NCBI GenBank assembly: GCA_947630485.1
Contig: CANRHU010000014.1
Coordinates: forward strand, 1-52,862
Reading direction: 5' to 3'
DNA from: an uncultured Lachnospiraceae bacterium
Lineage (GTDB): Bacteria > Bacillota > Clostridia > Lachnospirales > Lachnospiraceae
DNA: 52,862 bases
Shown here: piece after piece, positions 8,702-16,539 of the stretch
Position numbering within the stretch: position 1 is the stretch's first letter
Layout: the number at the start of each line of letters is the position of its first letter
Program-made: the position numbers and the translations under genes
Notes under the pieces: model-generated
Database searches by the model: none
What the model was told of the DNA's origin: nothing
Seen by the model: the letters and a program-made list of their open reading frames with translations, nothing else

Positions 8702-10381
8702 CTATACTTCCATGATAATCGGCAGAATCATGGGATTCCGCTTCATCTTCTTCCACAAAAAGTCGCTCAGATCATCGCGGATGATATTCTTGAGCTTGCT
8801 CCAGTCCGTCACATGGCGGTCCAGGCAGTCCTGCACAGAATCCTCCACAACCCTTCTGGCTTCATCCAGCAGATCCTCGGACTCGCGCACATAGACAAAG
8901 CCCCGCGACACGATATCCGGTCCCGCCAAAAGCTGGTTGGAATATTTCTCCAGCGTAAGCACCACGATGATGATACCGTTTTGGGCCAGATTCTGCCGGT
9001 CGCGCAGGACGATATTGCCCACGTCCCCGACGCCCAAACCGTCCACCAGAATGGCCCCTGCCTGCACGTGGTCCACCACGCGGCAGGAATCCTGCGACAG
9101 CTCCACCACATCGCCGGACGACATGATCAGGATATTCTCCTTCGGAATACCCATGGACTCCGCCAGGCTGCGGTGGCTCATCAGATGGCGGTACTCGCCG
9201 TGAACCGGCAGCGCATACTTGGGATGCGTCAGGGAATAGATCAGCTTGATCTCCTCCTGGCACGCGTGCCCGGACACATGGGTATCCTGGAAAATCACCT
9301 CGGCGCCTTTGATGGACAGCTCGTTGATGACCTTGGAGACCGCCTTCTCATTGCCCGGAATCGGCGTGGAGCTCAGAATAATCACGTCGTTGGGCTTAAT
9401 GGAAACCTTCTTGTGGATATTGGAAGCCATGCGCGAAAGGGCCGCCATGGACTCCCCCTGGCTCCCGGTCGTAATCAGCACCGTCTTCTCATCCGGGTAG
9501 TTTTTCAGATTGTCAATATCGATCAGCGTCCCCTCCGGGATCTTAATGTAACCCAGTTCGCTGGCAATGCCGATGACCGTCACCATGCTGCGCCCCTCGA
9601 TCACCACCTTCCGCCCGTACTTATAGGCGGAATCGATGATCTGCTGAACCCGGTCCACGTTCGAGGAAAAGGTTGCGACAATAATGCGGTTGCTTACGTG
9701 CTCCGCAAAGATCGCGTCAAAGGTCTTGCCTACGGTCCGCTCCGACGCCGTAAAGCCCGGCCGGATCGCGTTGGTGCTGTCGCACATCAGCGCCAGCACG
9801 CCCTTTTTCCCGAGTTCCGCGAAGCGCTGCAGATCCGCGGGCTCGCCAAATACCGGCGTGTAATCGATCTTAAAATCACCGGTGTGCAGAATCACGCCTG
9901 CCGGCGTAAACACAGCCAGCGCCGACGCGTCCGCGATACTGTGGTTGGTCTTGATAAATTCCACGCGGAAGCAGCCCGCGCTCACGGTCTGTCCGTGTTT
10001 TACAACCTTCCGTCTGGTATTCTTAAGCAGGTTATGCTCTTTCAGCTTGTTCTCAATCAGCGCGATGGTAAGCCGTGTGCCGTAGACCGGCACATTGATC
10101 TCCTGCAGCACATAGGGCAGCGCGCCGATATGGTCCTCATGCCCGTGCGTGATGAAAAATCCCTTGATCTTCTCCTTGTTTTGTTTCAGATATGTGATAT
10201 CGGGGATACACAAATCGATCCCCAGCATGTCGTCTGTCGGAAAGGCCAGGCCGCAGTCGATCACGATGATGTGATCGTCGCACTCGATGGCCGTGATGTT
10301 CATGCCAATCTGTTCCAGACCGCCCAGGGGAATAATCCGCACCCTGCCGGCCTGTCCCGCTTCTTTATTCTGTTGTTTCAA
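8702..10381 (-). CDS. rnj: Ribonuclease J
   Basis: A metallo-beta-lactamase/beta-CASP ribonuclease (endonuclease and 5'-3' exonuclease) for mRNA decay and rRNA maturation. The zinc motif is HGHEDH in FFITHGHEDHIGALPY, with beta-CASP motifs such as VIVATFSSNVDR and LITTGSQGESMAALSRM, and C-terminal HGEYRHL. I choose TTG 10381 as start: GGAGG stands 7 bases before it and the TTG overlaps the fur stop codon (TTGA). That gives 559 residues, the usual RNase J length. An in-frame ATG at 10438 would overlap fur by 61 bp and add 19 residues (MQREKIRRIF and onward) without a good ribosome-binding site. The start choice and coupling to fur are inferred. Confidence 0.95.
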   Translation of the reverse strand: MKQQNKEAGQAGRVRIIPLGGLEQIGMNITAIECDDHIIVIDCGLAFPTDDMLGIDLCIPDITYLKQNKEKIKGFFITHGHEDHIGALPYVLQEINVPVYGTRLTIALIENKLKEHNLLKNTRRKVVKHGQTVSAGCFRVEFIKTNHSIADASALAVFTPAGVILHTGDFKIDYTPVFGEPADLQRFAELGKKGVLALMCDSTNAIRPGFTASERTVGKTFDAIFAEHVSNRIIVATFSSNVDRVQQIIDSAYKYGRKVVIEGRSMVTVIGIASELGYIKIPEGTLIDIDNLKNYPDEKTVLITTGSQGESMAALSRMASNIHKKVSIKPNDVIILSSTPIPGNEKAVSKVINELSIKGAEVIFQDTHVSGHACQEEIKLIYSLTHPKYALPVHGEYRHLMSHRSLAESMGIPKENILIMSSGDVVELSQDSCRVVDHVQAGAILVDGLGVGDVGNIVLRDRQNLAQNGIIIVVLTLEKYSNQLLAGPDIVSRGFVYVRESEDLLDEARRVVEDSVQDCLDRHVTDWSKLKNIIRDDLSDFLWKKMKRNPMILPIIMEV

Positions 10382-10869
10382 TCCAATACCTCCAAATTTG
10401 TTCCGTTCAAATATCCGTCTGATTTTTTCTCTCTGCATGAGCGGCAGTATCCGAATAATTTCACCTCATGGTCCGTCACCGCAAAGCCCAGCCGCTCCAT
10501 AAGGCTCTGCTCCAAAGTATCCAGTAAATCTTCCTCAAAAGGAAACACCCTGCCGCAGCCGCGGCAGATGGCGTGATGGTGGTGGTGCCCTCTGTTGTCC
10601 TCGCCCGGCAGCTTTCCAAGTTCATAGCGCACATATCCGTCGTCAAAGCTGATCCTGTCGATCAGCTGCAGCTCCACCAGCACCTGCAGGGTCCGGTAAA
10701 CCGTAGCCAGACCAATCGACGGGGAAACGCTTCTGGCCAGCTCGTGAATCTCCTCCGCAGTCAGATGCTCCCCCGGATGGGCGGCCATCAGCTCCAGAAC
10801 CAGTAGCCGCTGGCTCGTCACCTTCAGACCCTTATCTTTCAACATTGTCTTAAACAGGTTCTCGTTCAT
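10378..10869 (-). CDS. fur: Fur family transcriptional regulator
   Basis: A metal- or peroxide-sensing repressor, 163 residues, with an N-terminal winged helix (TSQRLLVLELMAAH ... GLATVYRTLQVLVE) and a dimerisation/metal domain with HHHHHAICRGCGRVFPF. Two CxxC pairs, CRGC and CRSC, would hold the structural zinc. Whether it is Fur, PerR or Zur cannot be settled by eye. Its last codons contain the ribosome-binding site of rnj, and its stop overlaps the rnj TTG start. It follows a DUF1292 gene by 24 bp. Confidence 0.92.
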   Translation of the reverse strand: MNENLFKTMLKDKGLKVTSQRLLVLELMAAHPGEHLTAEEIHELARSVSPSIGLATVYRTLQVLVELQLIDRISFDDGYVRYELGKLPGEDNRGHHHHHAICRGCGRVFPFEEDLLDTLEQSLMERLGFAVTDHEVKLFGYCRSCREKKSDGYLNGTNLEVLD

Positions 10870-10893
10870 ATGCGGCGCTTTTTCCTCCGCGTA

Positions 10894-11172
10894 TTATTTT
10901 TCCAGATCCACGTCCAAATCGGCCACCAGCTCCGAAAATATCCGGAAAAGATACTCCAGTTCGTCATCGTCGTCCACGAATTCGTAGACCGCTTCCGTAT
11001 CCTCCTTCCGCGACCGGTCTTTCAGGATATAGCATTGACCGTCCTCGTCGTCCTCGGCCACATCGGCCGCCAGAATATAGTTCAGCCCATTGATGCACGT
11101 CTCCTCTAAGACGCTTAAGTCGATCTGCTCGCCATCCTCCGTCAGGAGGGTAATCACTTTGTCCTCATCCAT
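10894..11172 (-). CDS. DUF1292 domain-containing protein (YrzB-like)
   Basis: A small acidic protein (92 residues) with DEDKVITLLTEDGEQIDLSV at the N-terminus and an acidic FVDDDDELEYLFRIFSEL near the C-terminus. In many Firmicutes a DUF1292 gene follows ireB (yrzL) and ruvX (yrrK), which is exactly the order here. Its biochemical function is unknown. It lies 12 bp after ruvX. Confidence 0.9.
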   Translation of the reverse strand: MDEDKVITLLTEDGEQIDLSVLEETCINGLNYILAADVAEDDEDGQCYILKDRSRKEDTEAVYEFVDDDDELEYLFRIFSELVADLDVDLEK

Positions 11173-11184
11173 AAAAACTCCTCT

Positions 11185-11601
11185 TTACGCATTATCCAGA
11201 TAATCCTGCAGAATAATCCCGGCCGCCACCCGGTCGATCTCCTTCTTGCGCTCGCCTGCCGGCACGCCCTTCTCCGCCAGGATCTCATCCGCCGCCACCG
11301 TCGTCAGCCGCTCATCCCAAAGAATCACGGGAAGTCCCGTCCTGCGCCTCAGAATCTGCGCAAACTCCTCCGTCCGCTCCGCCCGTTCCCCGATCGTATC
11401 GTCCATATTTTTAGGATAACCCAAAACGATCGTTTCAATCTGGTACTGGGCGGCCAATTCTTCAATTCTGCGCAGGGTGGCACGCAGTTTATGATCCTCG
11501 CGGCGGGTAATGGTCTCTAAGCCCTGGGCAATCAGCCCTGTCGGATCACAGACCGCCACACCCACGGTTTTCGTCCCAAAATCAAGGCCCATGATTCTCA
11601 T
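11185..11601 (-). CDS. ruvX: Putative pre-16S rRNA nuclease / Holliday junction resolvase-like YqgF
   Basis: A RNase H-fold nuclease of 138 residues, annotated RuvX/YqgF; the E. coli member processes pre-16S rRNA 5' ends. Visible motifs are [14 protein letters not shown] (first acidic strand), [12 protein letters not shown], and [13 protein letters not shown] near the C-terminus. I start at ATG 11601. An upstream in-frame ATG at 11622 has no ribosome-binding site and belongs to the CCATGC box of a repeat copy that abuts this gene. The AAAGGG upstream of 11601 also comes from that repeat, so the repeat apparently provides the ribosome-binding site. Confidence 0.93.
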   Translation of the reverse strand: MRIMGLDFGTKTVGVAVCDPTGLIAQGLETITRREDHKLRATLRRIEELAAQYQIETIVLGYPKNMDDTIGERAERTEEFAQILRRRTGLPVILWDERLTTVAADEILAEKGVPAGERKKEIDRVAAGIILQDYLDNA

Positions 11602-11607
11602 ACCGAT

Positions 11608-11630
11608 CCGCCCTTTCTGCATGGAAACAC
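11608..11630 (-). repeat. Partial copy of the 39-bp repeat at the ruvX start
   Basis: On the minus strand this reads GTTTCCATGCAGAAAGGGCG, identical over 20 bases to the first unit of the array at 13940. The copy is truncated after the CCATGC box and its AAAGGGCG tail. It lies between ireB and ruvX. Confidence 0.72.
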
Positions 11631-11638
11631 AAGAATGC

Positions 11639-11678
11639 GCGGAAAGCCCCTTCTCTCAGAATTGGCTCCGCTTTCCGC
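11639..11678. repeat. Inverted repeat in the ireB-ruvX gap
   Basis: GCGGAAAGC (11639-11647) and GCTTTCCGC (11670-11678) are perfect 9-bp arms around a 22-base loop in the 150-bp spacer. No T-run follows on the minus strand, so this looks like a leader structure for ruvX rather than a terminator. Confidence 0.5.
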
Positions 11679-11752
11679 CGCATAAGACGCTATTCGATTA
11701 CCGTTTTGTTTTCACGCTCTTTTTCCGAATGACTCCGGCTGCCGCTATGCGG

Positions 11753-12013
11753 TCACTTCAGCCGCTCTTCGATATACGCAGACAAAAGCAATTCCAGAAT
11801 CTCATCCCGCTCCACCTTCATGATGAGACTTCTGGCATTCTTATAGCTGGTAATGTAGGTGGGATCTCCAGACATGATATATCCTACAATCTGATTGACA
11901 GGGTTATATCCTTTTTCCGCCAGCGCATCATACACCCGTTCCAGAACCTGACTCACGTCCATTTGATTCTCTTGTACAGCACGAAAATATCTAGTATCCT
12001 GAATATCGCCCAT
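11753..12013 (-). CDS. ireB: IreB family regulatory phosphoprotein (UPF0297/YrzL)
   Basis: An 86-residue protein that begins MGDIQDTRYF and contains NPVNQIVGYIMSGDPTYIT, the hallmark of IreB. In Enterococcus IreB is phosphorylated by the PASTA kinase IreK and modulates cephalosporin resistance. The gene heads the conserved trio ireB-ruvX-DUF1292. Upstream, TTTACG and TAAAAT with a 17-base spacer (12042-12070) could be its promoter, but the match is only moderate. Confidence 0.95.
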   Translation of the reverse strand: MGDIQDTRYFRAVQENQMDVSQVLERVYDALAEKGYNPVNQIVGYIMSGDPTYITSYKNARSLIMKVERDEILELLLSAYIEERLK

Positions 12014-12088
12014 ATGTCCTCACGTCCTTTACTGTTCCACTCTATTTTATACCACTTTTTACCATTCGTAAAGGGTAATCTTTATAAT

Positions 12089-13459
12089 TTATTCGCTTCT
12101 TTGCGCACATGTGTCCAACAACAGCACCAGTTCCGGCCCAATCATCTGAAAAAGCCGCCCGGATACGATATTTCCCTGAAGTCCGTTCTGCCAGGCAACC
12201 GCGGCTTTCACATACTCCCGGGTATATCCTGTCAGATATTCTATGCCGTTTATTGTAACCTTCTCCTCCAGAAGAACCTCCCGCTCCTCTCCCAAAAGCG
12301 ACTGCCGATAGGCGGCGGACGCCTCCTGATCCAGCCTTAAAAGCCGCGCGGCACGCTCCTTTTTTACGGCCTCCTCCACCTGGTCCGGCATACCGGCCGC
12401 CCGCGTTCCCTCCCGTTTCGAGTAGGGGAACACATGCAGCTCGTAGAAACCGATCCGCTTCAGAAAGGCCTCCGTCTCCCCAAACTCCTCCTCCGTCTCC
12501 CCGGGGAACCCCGCGATCACATCGGTGGTGATGGCCGGGCGGTCAAAATATCTGCGGAGAAGCCTGCAGCTTTCCTCGTATTCCTGCGTCGTATAATGCC
12601 GGTTCATACGCCTGAGCGTCGCGTCGCAGCCGCTCTGCAGGGACAGATGGAAATGGGGACAGACGGTCCGAAGCGACGCGATCCGCCGCACAAAGTCCTC
12701 CGTCACAATCCGCGGTTCCAGCGAACCCAGACGCAGCCGTCTCAGACCTTTCACCTTATCCAGCATTTCCAAAAGCCCGACGAGGTCCACCCGTTCCCCC
12801 TCCGGCTGGTCGATGCCGTAGGAGCTGATATGGATACCGGTAAGCACCAGCTCCTGATAGCCCTCGGCAGTCAGCGCCTCTGCTTCCCTCCGAATCTCCT
12901 CCGCGCTGCGGCTGCGGACACGTCCCCTGGCGTAGGGAATGACGCAGTACGCGCAAAACTGATTGCAGCCGTCCTGGATTTTGATAAACGCCCTGGTATG
13001 GCCGGCCGCATCGCGGACGGAAAGGTTCTCGTACTCGCGGGTTTTTGCGATATCGATCACATGCGTATTCTGCGAACCGCCGTCCTGCGCGCCGCTCCCT
13101 TCCGATTCCCTCTGGTCAAAATATTCTTCCAGAAGCCGCACCAGATCCTTCTTCCGGTTATTGCCGATGATGAGATCCACCGCGTCGTCCGTCTGCAGCT
13201 TCTCGGCCGCCACCTGCGCATAGCAGCCGACCGCCGCCACGACCGCGCCGGGGTTGCGCTTTTTTGCGCGGTGCAGCATCTGGCGGGATTTCCGGTCGGC
13301 GATGTTCGTGACCGAGCAAGTGTTGATCACATAGACGTCCGCAGTCTCCTCGAAGGGCACGATCTCATAACCCGCCTCCTTAAGCAGCTGTGTCATCGCC
13401 TCGGTTTCATAGGCGTTTACTTTACATCCAAGGTTGTGCAAAGCGGCTTTTCTCATCAT
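12089..13459 (-). CDS. mtaB: tRNA N6-threonylcarbamoyladenosine(37) methylthiotransferase
   Basis: A radical-SAM methylthiotransferase, 456 residues, converting t6A37 to ms2t6A37 in tRNA. The N-terminal UPF0004 domain begins ALHNLGCKVNAYETEAM with further cysteines in VINTCSVTN and AAVGCYAQ. The radical-SAM triad is CNQFCAYC in IKIQDGCNQFCAYCVIPYARG, and a C-terminal TRAM-like domain follows from about residue 370. Two ATGs are adjacent at the start (13459 and 13456); GAGGA stands just before them. The gene is divergent from the HPr-like gene. Confidence 0.95.
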   Translation of the reverse strand: MMRKAALHNLGCKVNAYETEAMTQLLKEAGYEIVPFEETADVYVINTCSVTNIADRKSRQMLHRAKKRNPGAVVAAVGCYAQVAAEKLQTDDAVDLIIGNNRKKDLVRLLEEYFDQRESEGSGAQDGGSQNTHVIDIAKTREYENLSVRDAAGHTRAFIKIQDGCNQFCAYCVIPYARGRVRSRSAEEIRREAEALTAEGYQELVLTGIHISSYGIDQPEGERVDLVGLLEMLDKVKGLRRLRLGSLEPRIVTEDFVRRIASLRTVCPHFHLSLQSGCDATLRRMNRHYTTQEYEESCRLLRRYFDRPAITTDVIAGFPGETEEEFGETEAFLKRIGFYELHVFPYSKREGTRAAGMPDQVEEAVKKERAARLLRLDQEASAAYRQSLLGEEREVLLEEKVTINGIEYLTGYTREYVKAAVAWQNGLQGNIVSGRLFQMIGPELVLLLDTCAQRSE

Positions 13460-13545
13460 TTTTCCTCAGTCTGACCTTCCCTGTGTTTTGTGTTTACGGT
13501 TCGAACCAGTTTATCTATTTTTTACTTTTTCATGCAAACTGTCTA

Positions 13546-13574
13546 TTGACTTTTCCGTCCCCAATCGCTACTAT
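13546..13574 (+). promoter_or_regulatory. Promoter of the HPr-like gene
   Basis: TTGACT at 13546-13551 and TACTAT at 13569-13574 with a 17-base spacer form a sigma-A-type promoter. The transcript would carry a leader of about 60 bases. Confidence 0.72.
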
Positions 13575-13578
13575 AACC

Positions 13579-13600
13579 ATAGGCGTCGGAGGGCGCCTAT
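13579..13600 (+). promoter_or_regulatory. Leader hairpin of the HPr-like gene
   Basis: ATAGGCG (13579-13585) and CGCCTAT (13594-13600) are perfect 7-bp arms starting right after the predicted transcription start. The 8-base loop holds GGAGGG, resembling an unused ribosome-binding site; the real AAGGAGG lies at about 13625. It could stabilise the 5' end or bind a regulator. Confidence 0.5.
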
Positions 13601-13641
13601 CACCCTGACATTATCTGACAAACGCAAGGAGGCTTTTTTAC

Positions 13642-13881
13642 ATGAAGACTGTACGTATTTCGCTTAATTCCATTGATAAAGTAAAGTCCTTCGTCAATGA
13701 TCTTTCCAAATTTGACGTGGATTTTGATCTTGTATCCGGCCGCTACGTCATCGACGCGAAATCCATTATGGGAATCTTCAGCCTGGATCTGTCAAAGCCG
13801 ATCGATCTGAATATCCATGCGGAGGCAGAACCGGTTATCACCGAGATCATGAGCGTGCTGACCCCTTATCTGATTCGGTAA
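13642..13881 (+). CDS. HPr-like protein lacking the phosphocarrier histidine (Crh-like)
   Basis: A 79-residue HPr-fold protein. The region where HPr has its catalytic histidine (consensus G-L-H-A-R-P-A) reads NSIDKVKSFV, so transfer of phosphate from PEP through PTS enzyme I should be impossible. The regulatory serine motif KSIMG is intact (Ser41, equivalent to Ser46). This is the combination seen in Bacillus Crh, which is phosphorylated by HPr kinase and co-represses with CcpA. A regulatory role in carbon control is therefore inferred; no HPr kinase or ccpA is in the window. It has its own promoter, an AAGGAGG site and a terminator, and is a single-gene unit. Confidence 0.85.
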   Translation: MKTVRISLNSIDKVKSFVNDLSKFDVDFDLVSGRYVIDAKSIMGIFSLDLSKPIDLNIHAEAEPVITEIMSVLTPYLIR

Positions 13882-13908
13882 CACGGCCATACATACCCCA
13901 GCAAGGGC

Positions 13909-13940
13909 AGAACCTGCTTATCCGGCAGGTTCTATTTGTT
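13909..13940 (+). terminator. Intrinsic terminator of the HPr-like gene
   Basis: AGAACCTGC (13909-13917) and GCAGGTTCT (13925-13933) form a 9-bp stem with a 7-base loop, followed by ATTTGTTT. Confidence 0.75.
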
Positions 13941-14095
13941 TCCATGCAGAAAGGGCGCCAGCGGCGCGCTTTCTGTATTTCCATGCGGGGCGGCGCGCCG
14001 GTGACGCGCTGCTCGTATTTCCATGCAAATGGAGCACCAGTGATGCTCCCTTTGTATTTTCATGCGGGCAGAGGCGCCGAGCGGCGCGCCTCAGC
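13934..14095 (+). repeat. Array of four 39-40-bp hairpin repeat units
   Basis: Four units in tandem between the convergent ends of the HPr-like gene and thiI. The CCATGC boxes (TCATGC in the fourth) start at 13942, 13981, 14021 and 14060, periods of 39, 40 and 39 bp. Each unit is TATTTCCATGC, a variable spacer, a hairpin with a short loop, and a pyrimidine-rich tail. The stems differ in sequence but still pair: AAAGGGCGCC/GGCGCGCTTT, CGGCGCGCC/GACGCGCTG and GGAGCACC/GATGCTCC; the fourth pairs through GAGGCGC/GCGCCTC. Such covariation points to selection for RNA or DNA structure. The last unit touches the thiI stop codon. Confidence 0.85.
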
Positions 14096-15275
14096 CGCAG
14101 CGGATAACCTCCCGCGACGCAACCGCCGTCTCCACCAGCTCCTCCACCGTTCCGAAAAGCTTTGCCTCCGATTTGCGGATCGCCTTAAGAACCGGCTTCG
14201 TCACCGGATGCTTCGCCACAAAGATCGTACAGCAGTCCTCGTAGGGAAGAATCGAAGTCTCATAGGTGCCGATCCTCTCGGAGATATCCACAATCTCCTG
14301 CTTATCAAAGGCAATCACCGGCCGGAAGACCGGCAGCGTACACACGTCGTTGGTCGCCGCGAGGGACTGCACCGTCTGGGACGCCACCTGACCGATACTC
14401 TCGCCGGTAACCAAAGCCAGGCTTCCCGTCTCGCCGGCAATCCGCTCGGCGATGCGCATCATATAACGGCGCATGATGATCGTCAGTTCCTCGTGCGGGC
14501 ACGTCTCATAGATCAGCATCTGAATATCGGTGAAATTCACCACGTGCAGATCGATGGGGCCGGAATAGCGGGATACCAGCTTCGCCAGGTCCACAACCTT
14601 CTGCTTCGCCCGCTCGCTGGTATAGGGCGGCGCGTGAAAATAAACCGCGTCGATCCGGACGCCGCGCCTGGCTACCATATAACCGGCCACGGGACTGTCG
14701 ATTCCGCCTGACAGCAGAAGCATCGCCTTCCCGTTCGTACCTACCGGCATACCGCCCGGACCGGGAATCATTTCCGAATAGATATTGACCACATTGCCGC
14801 GCACCTCGACGCGAAGCAGGATATCCGGCTCGTGGACATTGACCGACATCTCCGGATAGGCCTCTAAAACCGCCTCTCCCAGATCCCGGTTCATCTGCTC
14901 GGACGGAACCGGATACCGCTTGTCGGCGCGGCGGGCTTCCACCTTAAAGGTACGGTTTTTGTCCGGATAGACCTGATCCAGATAGCGGATCACATGGTCT
15001 TTCAACGCCTCGAAATCCCTGTCGCCGGTCTGAAACATCGGACAGATCCAGGCGATGCCGAAAACCTTCTTAAGCGCCTCGATCACGTCCTCATAGTCAT
15101 AATCCGTAAGCGCCGTCACGTAGATCCGTCCCGCATCCTTCGTAACCTCAAATTTACCTTCCACCCGCTTAAGCGCATGGCAGATATGGCTGATCAGGGC
15201 GTCCTCAAAGAGAAAGCGGTTTTTCCCTTTCGTCCCGATCTCCGCGTATTTTATTAAAAATGACTGATACAGCAT
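14091..15275 (-). CDS. thiI: tRNA 4-thiouridine synthetase ThiI
   Basis: A 394-residue ThiI with an N-terminal ferredoxin-like/THUMP part (to about residue 165) and an ATP-pyrophosphatase domain with the PP-loop LLLSGGIDSPVAGYM. There is no C-terminal rhodanese domain, the usual situation in Bacillus-type ThiI, which takes sulfur directly from a dedicated cysteine desulfurase. Such a desulfurase gene sits 22 bp upstream. The product makes s4U8 in tRNA and may supply sulfur for thiamine synthesis. The stop codon TGA is followed immediately by the repeat array. Confidence 0.96.
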   Translation of the reverse strand: MLYQSFLIKYAEIGTKGKNRFLFEDALISHICHALKRVEGKFEVTKDAGRIYVTALTDYDYEDVIEALKKVFGIAWICPMFQTGDRDFEALKDHVIRYLDQVYPDKNRTFKVEARRADKRYPVPSEQMNRDLGEAVLEAYPEMSVNVHEPDILLRVEVRGNVVNIYSEMIPGPGGMPVGTNGKAMLLLSGGIDSPVAGYMVARRGVRIDAVYFHAPPYTSERAKQKVVDLAKLVSRYSGPIDLHVVNFTDIQMLIYETCPHEELTIIMRRYMMRIAERIAGETGSLALVTGESIGQVASQTVQSLAATNDVCTLPVFRPVIAFDKQEIVDISERIGTYETSILPYEDCCTIFVAKHPVTKPVLKAIRKSEAKLFGTVEELVETAVASREVIRCG

Positions 15276-15297
15276 AGATACTCTCCTTCTGTCGCCG

Positions 15298-16452
15298 CTA
15301 TTTCCTGCTGAAGCGCCTGAGCACCGGCAGTACTTTCTCCAGTTCCCCCACGGCGTAATCGATCTCTTCTTTCGTATTGAACAGGCCGAAGCTAAAGCGA
15401 AGCGTGGAATCCAGAAGTTCCCTGCGCACCCCCACGCCTTTTAAGGTTCCGCTTAAGCCCGGATGATTCGAGGAACAGGCAGAGCCGGAAGAGACGTAGA
15501 TTCCCCTCTCCTCCAGCGCATGAAGCAGCACCTCGCTCTTCACGCCCTCAAAGCTTGCGCTCAGAACCTGCGGCGCTCCCGCGCGCCCCAAAGGATTGTT
15601 GAGCGTCACGCCCGGCAGTTTCGAAAGCCTCTCCTCCGCATAGATTTTCAGCTCATACATGGCGTCGATCTTTTTTCGGTGATCCGTAAACATCTCCTTC
15701 ACCGCCGCTCCCATCCCGGCGACGCCGGGCACGTTCTCCGTACCGGAGCGAAGGCCGTTCTGCTGGCCTCCGCCATAGATCAGCGGTCTGATCTTCACGC
15801 GGCTGTCAATATAGAGAAAGCCGACGCCCTTGGGGCCGTGGATTTTATGGGCGCTGACGCTCAATAGATCAATGCCCTGGCGTTGCGGCCGGATCTCGTA
15901 TTTGCCGTAGGCCTGAATCGCGTCCACGTGGAAAAGTGCTGACGGATTCTTCCGGCGCAGGATACGCGAGATTTCCTCCACCGGCTCCACTGTTCCCACC
16001 TCGTTGTTCACATACATGACGGAAACCAGGATCGTCTCCGGACGGATGCTCTCCTCAAGCTGCGCAAGATCGATATGACCCGCGTGATCCACCGGCAGAT
16101 ATGTGACCTCAAAACCCTGTTCCTCCAGAAATCCCAGGGGATTATACACGGACGGGTGTTCAATATTGCTGCTGATAATATGGTTTCCGGCGCGTCGGTT
16201 GGCCATAGCCGTGCCGATCAGCGCCATGTTATTGGACTCGGAACCTCCCGAGGTGAAAAGGATCTCCTTTTCCCGCACCCTGAGCGAAGCGGCGATGGCC
16301 GCGCGCGCATCGCGTATATAATTTTCCGCATCCAGCCCCATCCTGTGCTTGGCCGCCGGATTTGCGTAATCCTCGGTCATGGTCTTTACCACGATATCCT
16401 TTACGCTGTCAAAAACCCTTGTGGTGGCTGAATTGTCAAAATATGCCTGCAT
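15298..16452 (-). CDS. Cysteine desulfurase (IscS/NifZ type)
   Basis: A PLP-dependent enzyme converting cysteine to alanine and enzyme-bound persulfide, here most likely for ThiI. It begins MQAYFDNSATTRV; the PLP lysine lies in LLSVSAHKIHGPKG and the persulfide cysteine in SSGSACSSNHPG. I start at ATG 16452, 10 bases after AAGGAG, giving 384 residues. An in-frame ATG at 16518 would add 22 residues unlike the family and lacks a ribosome-binding site. The pairing with thiI supports the NifZ-like role, although general Fe-S supply is also possible. Confidence 0.95.
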   Translation of the reverse strand: MQAYFDNSATTRVFDSVKDIVVKTMTEDYANPAAKHRMGLDAENYIRDARAAIAASLRVREKEILFTSGGSESNNMALIGTAMANRRAGNHIISSNIEHPSVYNPLGFLEEQGFEVTYLPVDHAGHIDLAQLEESIRPETILVSVMYVNNEVGTVEPVEEISRILRRKNPSALFHVDAIQAYGKYEIRPQRQGIDLLSVSAHKIHGPKGVGFLYIDSRVKIRPLIYGGGQQNGLRSGTENVPGVAGMGAAVKEMFTDHRKKIDAMYELKIYAEERLSKLPGVTLNNPLGRAGAPQVLSASFEGVKSEVLLHALEERGIYVSSGSACSSNHPGLSGTLKGVGVRRELLDSTLRFSFGLFNTKEEIDYAVGELEKVLPVLRRFSRK

Positions 16453-16539
16453 TTTGAGTGAACTCCTTACTTGTCCTCGCGGGAAGGCACATGGCTTCCC
16501 AAGCTTCTCATCGGCCATACGGCCGCGCCACGCGTCCTT

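Noticed and set aside
8687-10576. Open reading frame of 629 codons on the plus strand
   Set aside because: Lies fully antisense to rnj and fur, which have clear motifs. The translation is rich in His, Gln and Arg as expected for the complement of a GC-rich gene.
13934-14095. CRISPR-like array
   Set aside because: The 39-bp periodicity comes from complete hairpin units with similar, not unique, spacers. Units also occur singly elsewhere, and no cas genes are present.
13944-14711. Open reading frame of 255 codons starting in the repeat array
   Set aside because: Its first part is translation of the 39-bp repeats (recurring YFHA-like peptide) and the rest is antisense to thiI. Not a gene.
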